The notes under the pieces were generated by a model. It was given only the letters and a program-made list of their open reading frames with translations, did no database searches and was not told the origin of the DNA. A stretch of DNA of 64,000 nucleotides, from contig JBBQNQ010000004.1 of assembly GCA_038330095.1 (NCBI GenBank), positions 5,197-69,196 on the forward strand. The letters are read 5' to 3'. This DNA is from JBBPZA01 sp038330095 (GTDB taxonomy: Bacteria; Actinomycetota; Thermoleophilia; Solirubrobacterales; Solirubrobacteraceae). Shown piece after piece: positions 8,105 to 14,382 of this stretch. The number at the start of each line of letters is the position of its first letter. Position 1 is the stretch's first letter. Position numbers and translations under genes: made by a program.

Positions 8105-9778
8105 TTGCCGCACGTGGAGCTGGCATCATGCCATGCGCGAGCGCGCGACCGCGGGGTCAACCCCGTCGTCTACTGGATCGTCCGCGCGCTCATGCAGCCG
8201 TTCTTCCACATCTACTTCCGCATGGTGCGCGTGGGCCGCGAGCACGTGCCCGTCGAGGGGCCGGTGATCTTCGCGGTCAACCACCGCAGTTTCCTCGACC
8301 CGTTCATCATCGGCACACTCGCCCGGCGTCCCGTCTACTACGTGGCCAAGAAGGAGCTGTTCGCCAACCGCCTGCAGGCCTGGTTCCTGAACTCGCTGGG
8401 CGCATTCCCCCTCGACCGCGGCGCCAGCGACCCGGAGATGCTCGAGACCTCCCGGCGCATCCTCGAGCGGGGCGACGCGCTCGTGATCTTCCCCGAGGGG
8501 ACGCGAACGCGACCCGGCTCGCTCGGCAAGCCCAAGCGCGGCGTGGGGCGGCTCGCGCTCGAGTCCGGCGCGCCCGTCGTGCCGGTCGCGCTGATCGGCA
8601 CCGAGGCGATCCGGCGCGGCTGGAGGATCCGCCCCCACAAGGTGCGCCTGCGGGTCGGCCGCCCGCTCACCTTCCCGCGCGTCGCGCGACCCTCGCAGCA
8701 GCTCGCCTCCGCGGTGACCGACCGCATCTGGCCGTGCGTGATGCTGCAGTGGGAGTGGCTCGGCGGTCTGCCGCCCCTGCGACGCGCGGCGGTCATAGGC
8801 GCCGGTTCGTGGGGCACGGCGACCGCCGTCATGCTGGCCCGGGCCGGCATCGAGGTCGAGCTGGGCTGTCGCACTGCCGAGCAGGCCGAGGCGCTCGCGC
8901 GTACGCGAACCAACGAGCGTTACCTGCCTGGGGTGAGCCTGCCCGAAGGCGTGCGCGTGTCGCGCGCCGGCGACCTGGGCCTCGCCGCCCAGGATCTCGT
9001 CTGCTTCGCCGTCCCCTCCCGCGATCTGCCGGCTGCGGTCGCGGCCCACGGAGGCGAGATCCCGTCGCGTGCCGGTGTGCTGGTGCTCGCCAAGGGGCTC
9101 GTGCCGCCGCTCGGCGGCCTGCCCGCCGCCTACGTCGCCGAGCGCACCCGGGCGCGGGCGATCGGCTGCCTCGCAGGTCCCGGCCACGCTGCCGACGCGC
9201 TGGCCAACGGCGCCTCGCTCGTGCTCGCCTCGCTCGATGAGGGCTTCGCGCGCCAGGTCTGCGACACGCTCGCCTCCGCGAGCCTCGACGTCCACCGCAC
9301 CACCGACGTGACCGGCGTCGAGCTCGCCGCGTGTGCAAAGAACGTCGCCGCGCTGGCCGCGGCCGCCGCCGCGCCCGTCGGGCCCAACGCCGCGGGCGCG
9401 GCCGCCGGCAAGGTGTTCGCCGAGGTCGACCGCTACGCGCGGGCGCGCGGGGGCCGGCCGGAGACCTTCGCCGGGCTGGCCGGGGCGGGAGATCTCGTCG
9501 GAACCGTGATCGCGCCGTCCAGCCGCAACCGCCGTGCCGGTGAGCTGCTGGCGCGCGGGATGCCGGGGTCCGACGTAGCCGTCGCTCTCGGGCAGGCCGC
9601 CGAGGCGGTCGACGCCGTCCCCCTGCTGTGCGACCTGCTCGACGGCGCAGGAGTGCCCGGGCCCACCGTGAGCAGCCTCGCGGCGCTCGTCGAGGGCCGC
9701 ATCGAGCCCGAGCGCTGGGCCGCCTCGCTCACCGCTCCGGGCGACGTGCGCGCGAGCCGCAAAGCAGCCGCCGCCTGA
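8105..9778 (+). CDS. Fused 1-acylglycerol-3-phosphate acyltransferase / glycerol-3-phosphate dehydrogenase (PlsC-GpsA)
   Basis: One uninterrupted 557-residue frame joins two phospholipid enzymes. Residues about 20-215 are a PlsC-type acyltransferase with the NHRSFLD (HX4D) motif at 59-65 and FPEGTR at 129-134. Residues about 226-557 are a complete NAD(P)-dependent glycerol-3-phosphate dehydrogenase: GAGSWG at 232-237, the Lys-bearing VELAACAKN, GLAGAGDLVGT and SSRNRR. The GpsA part would make glycerol-3-phosphate and the PlsC part would add the second acyl chain. The junction is short (WLGGLPPLRRAAVIG) with no stop or start. The usual DNAKAAL segment of GpsA reads PNAAGAAAG here. The start is uncertain: TTG 8105 or GTG 8114, neither with a ribosome binding site. 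Confidence 0.9.
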   Translation: MPHVELASCHARARDRGVNPVVYWIVRALMQPFFHIYFRMVRVGREHVPVEGPVIFAVNHRSFLDPFIIGTLARRPVYYVAKKELFANRLQAWFLNSLGAFPLDRGASDPEMLETSRRILERGDALVIFPEGTRTRPGSLGKPKRGVGRLALESGAPVVPVALIGTEAIRRGWRIRPHKVRLRVGRPLTFPRVARPSQQLASAVTDRIWPCVMLQWEWLGGLPPLRRAAVIGAGSWGTATAVMLARAGIEVELGCRTAEQAEALARTRTNERYLPGVSLPEGVRVSRAGDLGLAAQDLVCFAVPSRDLPAAVAAHGGEIPSRAGVLVLAKGLVPPLGGLPAAYVAERTRARAIGCLAGPGHAADALANGASLVLASLDEGFARQVCDTLASASLDVHRTTDVTGVELAACAKNVAALAAAAAAPVGPNAAGAAAGKVFAEVDRYARARGGRPETFAGLAGAGDLVGTVIAPSSRNRRAGELLARGMPGSDVAVALGQAAEAVDAVPLLCDLLDGAGVPGPTVSSLAALVEGRIEPERWAASLTAPGDVRASRKAAAA

Positions 9779-9796
9779 GCTGATGCCCTGCGGCGG

Positions 9797-9802
9797 TAGA
9801 TT
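9797..9802 (+). promoter_or_regulatory. -10 box (TAGATT) of a leaderless promoter for the 9809 sigma factor
   Basis: TAGATT ends six bases before the GTG at 9809, with no ribosome binding site between. It lies 18 bp after the stop of the upstream fusion gene, so the sigma factor cassette probably has its own promoter. Confidence 0.5.
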
Positions 9803-9808
9803 GGGACG

Positions 9809-10339
9809 GTGCTCCCGGCGATCAGCGACAAGGCGCGGCTCGACGCCGAGTTCTCCGACCTGTACCGCCGTCACCTGCGCGACGTCTACAGCTACGCCTA
9901 CTACCGCGTCGGCAACCACCACGACGCCGAGGACCTCACCGAGCAGACCTTCCTGCAGGCCTACCGCCATTTCGAGCGGGCCCAGCGCGAGTCGGAGGGA
10001 AGGCCGCTGCGACCGTGGCTCATCCGCATCGCCCATAACCTCGCGGCCAACTTCTACCGCGATCGCGCCCGGCGCCCGGAGGCCGCGATAGAGGATGCCG
10101 GGATCATCAGCGCCCCGCACGACACCGAGTCGCTCGTCGAGGGCCGCGACGAGCTGGCGCGCATCCTCGCGGGCGTGCAGGAGTTGCCCGACGATCGCCG
10201 TGAGGCGCTGATCATGCGCTTCGCGCTCGGCATGGACAACCGCGAGATCGCTCGCGCGATGGGCCGCTCGGACGGGGCGACGAAGGTGCTCATCCACCGG
10301 GCGATCCGCCAGCTCGAGGGGATCGTGGAGGAGGGATGA
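9809..10339 (+). CDS. ECF-type RNA polymerase sigma factor (first cassette)
   Basis: A 176-residue group 4 sigma factor. Region 2 spans about residues 14-85 (FSDLYRRHLRDVYSYAYYRV, HHDAEDLTEQTFLQAY, RPWLIRIAHN), and region 4 about 115-170 (ELPDDRREALIMRFALGMDN followed by the helix-turn-helix MGRSDGATKVLIHRAI). Region 3 is absent, as expected for ECF factors. The stop overlaps the next gene's ATG as ATGA, which couples it to a small membrane protein in the position of an anti-sigma factor. The start is the GTG directly behind a leaderless -10 box. Confidence 0.93.
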   Translation: MLPAISDKARLDAEFSDLYRRHLRDVYSYAYYRVGNHHDAEDLTEQTFLQAYRHFERAQRESEGRPLRPWLIRIAHNLAANFYRDRARRPEAAIEDAGIISAPHDTESLVEGRDELARILAGVQELPDDRREALIMRFALGMDNREIARAMGRSDGATKVLIHRAIRQLEGIVEEG

Positions 10340-10689
10340 CCGAGGCCGCCGACTTCGAGACGCTGGTGCGCCGCGCCCTGGCCCCGGTCGAGCCGCCCGA
10401 GGAGCTCGCCCAACACCTGGAGAACCGGCTGGTGGAGCTCACCGAGCTCGCGGCCGAGGAGCTCGAGAGCTGGGAGCTAAGCGCGATGCGCGACCCGCGC
10501 AACTGGGCTCGGCCCATGGCCGCGGCGGTGGGCGGAACCGCGGCCGCAGCGGCGCTGTTCGTGGTCCAGGCCCGGCGCCGGCGCAATACGCGCCGGCCGC
10601 CGCCGGCCCAGCGCTTCCTCGGCGCCGCCGAGCGCGCGCTTCGCGACGCGGCGCAGGACGCGCTGCGCGCGGTTACGCGCGAACGCTGA
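10336..10689 (+). CDS. Small single-pass membrane protein, possible anti-sigma partner
   Basis: A 117-residue protein whose ATG overlaps the preceding sigma factor stop (ATGA). An acidic N-terminal half (FETLVRRALAPVEPPEELAQHLENRLVELTEL, split here for reading) is followed by one hydrophobic helix (about residues 55-75, MAAAVGGTAAAAALFVVQ) and a very basic tail. No zinc-binding HxxxCxxC motif is present, so it is not a standard ZAS-type anti-sigma factor. Position, coupling and topology make a regulatory partner likely. This is inference from context; no family is recognised. Confidence 0.65.
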   Translation: MTEAADFETLVRRALAPVEPPEELAQHLENRLVELTELAAEELESWELSAMRDPRNWARPMAAAVGGTAAAAALFVVQARRRRNTRRPPPAQRFLGAAERALRDAAQDALRAVTRER

Positions 10690-10710
10690 TCCGGCGCCGC
10701 AAAGGGGCCG

Positions 10711-10716
10711 TAGGAT
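10711..10716 (+). promoter_or_regulatory. -10 box (TAGGAT) of a leaderless promoter for the second ECF sigma factor
   Basis: TAGGAT ends nine bases before the ATG at 10726, and no ribosome binding site lies between. It separates the second sigma cassette transcriptionally from the first. Confidence 0.5.
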
Positions 10717-10725
10717 GCTTGCGGT

Positions 10726-11331
10726 ATGCCGTCTACCGGAAAGGCAAGCACCGCCGCCCAGAGCCTTGATGCTCTGGCCGACGAGGAGCTCATGCAACTC
10801 GTCCAGAAGGGGCGGGCCGAAGCGTTCGAGGTGATCTACGAGCGCCACAGTACGGCCGCCTTCTCGCTCGCCTACCGGATGTGCGGCAGCCGTCCCGCGG
10901 CAGAGGACGTGGTCCAGGAGGCGCTCCTGTCGGCGTGGCGAAGCGGTGCGCGCTATGACCGGACGCGCGGCAGCGTCCGGACCTGGGTGCTCGGCATCGT
11001 CCACAACCGCGCGATCGACTCGCTACGCCGCAGCGTCGTCCACGACCGCCGGCGGGCCAGCGACGAGGGGCTGGAGGAGCGCTTCGAGGCCCGCGAGCGC
11101 ACGGACGTGGAGGTGGCACGGCGCGACGAGGCCCGCTCGATCCGCTCGATCCTCGCAGGGCTGCCGGCCGACCAGTGCCGGGTGATCGAGCTCGCCTACT
11201 TCGGCGGCTTCACCCACACCGAGATCGCCGAGTTGATTAACGCCCCGGTCGGTACGGTCAAGGGCCGGATGCGACTGGGCATGGAGAAGATGCGCGGCGC
11301 GCTGGCCGTGCAGGGGGTGACCTCCCCATGA
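10726..11331 (+). CDS. ECF-type RNA polymerase sigma factor (second cassette, SigK/RskA-like pair)
   Basis: A 201-residue ECF sigma factor. Region 2 (about 25-100) has FEVIYERHSTAAFSLAYRM, AAEDVVQEALLSAWR and VRTWVLGIVHNRAIDSLRR. Region 4 (about 135-195) has LPADQCRVIELAYFGGFTHT and the recognition helix INAPVGTVKGRMRLGMEKM. The stop overlaps the ATG of a zinc-type anti-sigma factor (ATGA), the usual arrangement for SigK/RskA pairs. The ATG follows a leaderless -10 box. Confidence 0.94.
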   Translation: MPSTGKASTAAQSLDALADEELMQLVQKGRAEAFEVIYERHSTAAFSLAYRMCGSRPAAEDVVQEALLSAWRSGARYDRTRGSVRTWVLGIVHNRAIDSLRRSVVHDRRRASDEGLEERFEARERTDVEVARRDEARSIRSILAGLPADQCRVIELAYFGGFTHTEIAELINAPVGTVKGRMRLGMEKMRGALAVQGVTSP

Positions 11332-12086
11332 GCGTGCTGGGCCCAGGGAGCGACCACGCCGAGTACGTCGAGGCGCAGGGCGCCTACCTGCTCGGCGCGC
11401 TTCCCGACGGCGAGCGCGAGGTCTTCGAGGCTCACCTGACCGAGTGCGATCGCTGTCGCGGTGACGTCTACGCGCTGCACGTGGTCACCGACGCCCTGCC
11501 CGGCGCCGTCCCGCCGGTGCAGCCGCCGCTCGAGCTCAAGGAGCGCATCATGTCCGTGGTCCGCTCGGAGGCGGAGCTGCTCCAGGCCGCGGGCGAGCGC
11601 GCCGACGAGGTGCCCGAGCGCACGCGCAAGCGCAGGCTGCCGGGTTTCCGAGGATTCGGGCTGCTTCCGGTGGCCGCAGCGCTCGCGGCCGCGGCGCTGC
11701 TCTTCACCGGCGGCGCGCTCGGATTCCTCCTCGACGACGGTGGCGGCAATGGTCGCCCCGCGACGCGGACGGTGGCGGCCCGCTTCGACCCGACCGTCGC
11801 GCCTCGCGCTGCCGGGTCGCTGGTGGTGGCGGACGGTGGCTCGACCCTACGGCTCGCCAGGATGCCCCAGGCTCCGAAGGGCCGGGTGTGGGAGGTGTGG
11901 ATCAAGCGCCCGGGCCGCACGCCCGAGCCGACCCCGGCGCTGTTCACCGTCGATCGCGCGGGCAGGGCGACCGTCGCGGTCCCCTCTGACGTGAAGGGCG
12001 CCGAGAGCGTCCTGGTGACCGACGAGCGCCGCGGGGGAGCCCAGGTGCCCACCCGGCAGCCGGCGATCGAGGTCGCGCTGAGCTGA
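11328..12086 (+). CDS. Zinc-finger anti-sigma factor with RskA-type extracytoplasmic domain
   Basis: A 252-residue membrane protein that would hold the preceding sigma factor inactive. The ZAS motif is HLTECDRC (His36, Cys40, Cys43). A basic linker (RTRKRRLPG) leads into one membrane helix at about 111-134. The outer domain, about 140-252, carries WEVWIKRPGRTPEPTPAL-type strands typical of RskA (PF10099). Release would need regulated proteolysis; the rhomboid gene just downstream is an interesting neighbour but nothing in the sequence links them. ATGA overlap gives tight coupling to the sigma gene. Confidence 0.9.
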   Translation: MSVLGPGSDHAEYVEAQGAYLLGALPDGEREVFEAHLTECDRCRGDVYALHVVTDALPGAVPPVQPPLELKERIMSVVRSEAELLQAAGERADEVPERTRKRRLPGFRGFGLLPVAAALAAAALLFTGGALGFLLDDGGGNGRPATRTVAARFDPTVAPRAAGSLVVADGGSTLRLARMPQAPKGRVWEVWIKRPGRTPEPTPALFTVDRAGRATVAVPSDVKGAESVLVTDERRGGAQVPTRQPAIEVALS

Positions 12087-12108
12087 TCGGGGCCGCAGGC
12101 GGCGCTGC

Positions 12109-12114
12109 TAGTTT
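12109..12114 (+). promoter_or_regulatory. -10 box (TAGTTT) before the rhomboid gene
   Basis: TAGTTT ends 11 bases before the GTG at 12126, with only GC-rich sequence and no ribosome binding site between. This suggests a leaderless or nearly leaderless transcript. Confidence 0.4.
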
Positions 12115-12125
12115 CAGCCGTCGCC

Positions 12126-12956
12126 GTGGCCACGTGCTATCGCCACCCGTCCCGCGAGACCGGGGTTTCGTGCTCCAACTGCGGGCGGCCGATCTGCCCC
12201 GACTGCATGACGCCGACCCCGGTCGGGATGCGCTGCCCGGAGTGCGCGCGCCAGCGCACGCCGGTGCGCACGATGGCCAACGTCCGCGGTGGCGGCGAGC
12301 CGGTCGTCACCTACGTGCTGATCGCGATCAACGTGATCGCGTTCGTGGCGGAGCTGGCGTCAGGCTCGGGGGTGGCCCAGCGCGGGGGCGGGGGCGTCAT
12401 CTCCCGTGGGGCGCTCAACGGCCCGGACATAGCCCAGAGCCACGAGTACTGGCGGCTGGTGACCAGCGGCTTCCTGCACGCCGGCTTCATCCACATCCTC
12501 TTCAACATGGACTTCCTCTACGTCCTCGGCGGGATGCTCGAGCCGGTCGTCGGGCGCACGCGGTTCGCGGTCCTCTACCTCGTCTCGCTGCTGACCGGCT
12601 CCTTCGGCGCGCTGCTGTTATCTCCCGACGTCAACACCGTCGGTGCCTCGGGGGCGGTGTTCGGGCTGATGGGGGGCGCGGTGGTGGCCCTGCGCGCGCG
12701 CGGGATCAACCCCATGGAGAGCGGGCTGGGCTTCGTGATCCTCATCAACCTCGGGCTCACCTTCATCATCCCCGGCATCGCCATCGGGGGCCACCTCGGC
12801 GGCCTGGCCGGCGGGCTGATCGCGGGTTACCTGCTCTTCGACCTCGGCGAGCGCCGCCGGGCCGCCGCGCTTGCGCTCGGCGGCTGCCTCGTGCTCGCGC
12901 TCGCGGCCGTCGCCGGTTCGATCGCGGTAGCCGGCGGCCAGGGCTTGTCGCTCTAG
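12126..12956 (+). CDS. Rhomboid-family intramembrane serine protease with N-terminal B-box-like zinc finger
   Basis: A 276-residue protein. Residues 1-45 hold paired cysteines (SCSNCGRPICPDC and RCPECA, with CYRHP), a B-box-like zinc-binding module common in actinobacterial rhomboids. Six or seven membrane helices follow. The catalytic serine is in GASGA at about residue 175 and the histidine in GGHLGG at about 222; HILFNM supplies the family histidine/asparagine helix. It would cut membrane-spanning substrates within the bilayer. It follows the anti-sigma gene by 39 bp with its own -10 box. Confidence 0.93.
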   Translation: MATCYRHPSRETGVSCSNCGRPICPDCMTPTPVGMRCPECARQRTPVRTMANVRGGGEPVVTYVLIAINVIAFVAELASGSGVAQRGGGGVISRGALNGPDIAQSHEYWRLVTSGFLHAGFIHILFNMDFLYVLGGMLEPVVGRTRFAVLYLVSLLTGSFGALLLSPDVNTVGASGAVFGLMGGAVVALRARGINPMESGLGFVILINLGLTFIIPGIAIGGHLGGLAGGLIAGYLLFDLGERRRAAALALGGCLVLALAAVAGSIAVAGGQGLSL

Positions 12957-13125
12957 CGACGATCGAAGGCCTGAACGGCGTCGGGTTAGGGAGGAGGAGG
13001 GGACCGGCGCCGGCGGGAAGGCGGTGCGGCGAGATCGACGTTAAGCCGAATAATTCGGCTCAACTGCAGTCTCGCCGGTCCGTTGGACCTGCGGCCCCTT
13101 CCCCTCCTTCGTCGCGCCTTTCGCG
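12957..13125 (+). repeat. Intergenic repeat cassette with hairpin (copy 1)
   Basis: This gap between convergent genes has the same modular order as 26723-26960. A GAAGGCCTGAACGGCGTCGG block (12965-12984 and beyond) is followed by GGCGCCGGCGG-like spacer. A hairpin at 13031-13073 has outer arms GAGA/TCTC and a perfect inner stem AGCCGAA/TTCGGCT. The end block CTTCCCCTCCTTCGTCGCGC follows near 13097. It could serve as a bidirectional terminator, but its repetition suggests a mobile or regulatory element. Confidence 0.6.
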
Positions 13126-13160
13126 CCCTGCGCCGGCTCCTGGACCGTTAGTCGCGCGAA

Positions 13161-14072
13161 CTACCGGCGCGCGAGCACGTCCTCGAGGTCGATCGCGCGC
13201 GATCCGCCCTCGGGTTCGTCCACCAGCACGGGGTGCAGGATGTGCGCGAGCTCCTCGAGGCCGTCGACGAGGCGCGGGCCGGGCCGCGAGAAGTGCGCTG
13301 CCGCATCGACGGCGACCACGCGCCCGGCTCCGAGCGCTGCGAGGCGGCCGGCGAAGGCCTGCGCCTCGCGGGCGTTGCGATGCTCGTCGTACCCGCAGGC
13401 CATGACCACGACGACCTCCGGGCTCGCGGCGCCCACCTCCTCCCACGAGGCGGTGCGGGAGTGCTCGCCGGGCAGGCCGAGAAGGTCCTCGCCGCCGGCG
13501 TACTCGACCAGCTGCGGCGTCCAGTGGCCGGCCACGTAGACCGGCTCCAGCCACTCCAGCGCGGCCACCCGCGGGCGTCGCGCCTCGGCGACCGTAAGGC
13601 GGACGCGATCGATGCGTCCTGCCAGGTCGTCGATGAGCTCGGTGCCGGCAGCGCGCCGCCCCGTCGCCTCGGCGACCGTACGGATGTCGCCCAGCACCTC
13701 GCCGAGGGTCTTCGGGTCCAGCGAGATCACGTCGGGCGGGTTGGGCATGGTCTGGGCCAGGGCAACGACGTCCTCATAGGCGACTGCGCACACCGCGCAC
13801 ACCGCCTGGGTGAGGACCAGGTCGGGCTCGAGCTCGCGCAGCGCGTCCTCGTCCAGCGCGTAGATCGCCTCGCCCTCCAGCGTGCGCTCGCGCACGGCGG
13901 CGTCGATCTCCGCCGGCCCCAGCCCGTCGTCAAGCACGTTGTGGGTGACCCGGGGGAGGTCCTCGACCTCGGGCGGCCAGTCGCACTCGTGAGTGACCCC
14001 GACGACCGCTTCGTCCAGGCCGAGCGCGAAGCAGATCTCGGTCGCCGAGGGGACGAGGCTGACGATACGCAT
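13161..14072 (-). CDS. Cobalamin-binding periplasmic-type protein (BtuF/FhuD-like)
   Basis: A 303-residue protein of the helical-backbone substrate-binding family. It opens with RIVSLVPSATEICFALGL, the hallmark of BtuF-like proteins, and continues with VVGVTHECDWP, LEPDLVLTQAVCAVCAV, WLEPVYVAGHWTPQLVEYAG and a C-terminal FSRPGPRLVDGLEELAHILHP. No signal peptide or lipobox precedes the domain, so it may be cytoplasmic or act in cobalamin salvage. No ABC permease or ATPase lies nearby. The ATG at 14072 is seven bases from a minus-strand TAATCT box, suggesting a leaderless transcript divergent from the pterin dehydratase gene. Confidence 0.85.
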   Translation of the reverse strand: MRIVSLVPSATEICFALGLDEAVVGVTHECDWPPEVEDLPRVTHNVLDDGLGPAEIDAAVRERTLEGEAIYALDEDALRELEPDLVLTQAVCAVCAVAYEDVVALAQTMPNPPDVISLDPKTLGEVLGDIRTVAEATGRRAAGTELIDDLAGRIDRVRLTVAEARRPRVAALEWLEPVYVAGHWTPQLVEYAGGEDLLGLPGEHSRTASWEEVGAASPEVVVVMACGYDEHRNAREAQAFAGRLAALGAGRVVAVDAAAHFSRPGPRLVDGLEELAHILHPVLVDEPEGGSRAIDLEDVLARR

Positions 14073-14079
14073 GCGGTTG

Positions 14080-14085
14080 AGATTA
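14080..14085 (-). promoter_or_regulatory. -10 box (TAATCT) for the 14072 gene
   Basis: The minus strand reads TAATCT, seven bases before the ATG at 14072. It lies only five bases from the plus-strand TAGGCT box, so the two divergent promoters must compete or be co-regulated. Confidence 0.45.
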
Positions 14086-14090
14086 GGAGG

Positions 14091-14096
14091 TAGGCT
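14091..14096 (+). promoter_or_regulatory. -10 box (TAGGCT) for the 14104 gene
   Basis: TAGGCT ends seven bases before the ATG at 14104, with no ribosome binding site in between. This is the leaderless pattern seen at many starts in the window. Confidence 0.5.
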
Positions 14097-14103
14097 GGCG
14101 ACC

Positions 14104-14382
14104 ATGGCGCTGCTGGGTGACGAGGAGCTGGCGCAGCGGCTCGAGGGCTCGGAATGGGAGCGGGAGGGTGACGCGCTGGTGCGCGAGCTGAAGTTCGAGG
14201 ACTTCGCCCGCGCGATGGTCTTCGTCAACGCCGTGGCCGAGGTCGCCGAGGCGGCCAATCACCATCCCGACATCCTGGTCCACGGCTGGAACCGCGTCCG
14301 GCTCACGCTCTCAACCCACTCTGAGGGCGGGCTGACCGAGAACGACCTCGCGCTCGCTCACACCATCGACGGCCTGACCTGA
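14104..14382 (+). CDS. 4a-hydroxytetrahydrobiopterin dehydratase (pterin-4a-carbinolamine dehydratase)
   Basis: A compact 92-residue dehydratase. The active-site signature NHHPDILVHG lies at residues 52-61 (His53, His54, Asp56), with the later histidine in THSEGGLTENDLALA at 71. It regenerates quinonoid dihydrobiopterin from the 4a-carbinolamine made by aromatic amino acid hydroxylases; in bacteria it can also help molybdopterin-type pathways. No hydroxylase gene lies in the window. Its stop is overlapped by the CTG start of the next gene (CTGA). Confidence 0.92.
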   Translation: MALLGDEELAQRLEGSEWEREGDALVRELKFEDFARAMVFVNAVAEVAEAANHHPDILVHGWNRVRLTLSTHSEGGLTENDLALAHTIDGLT

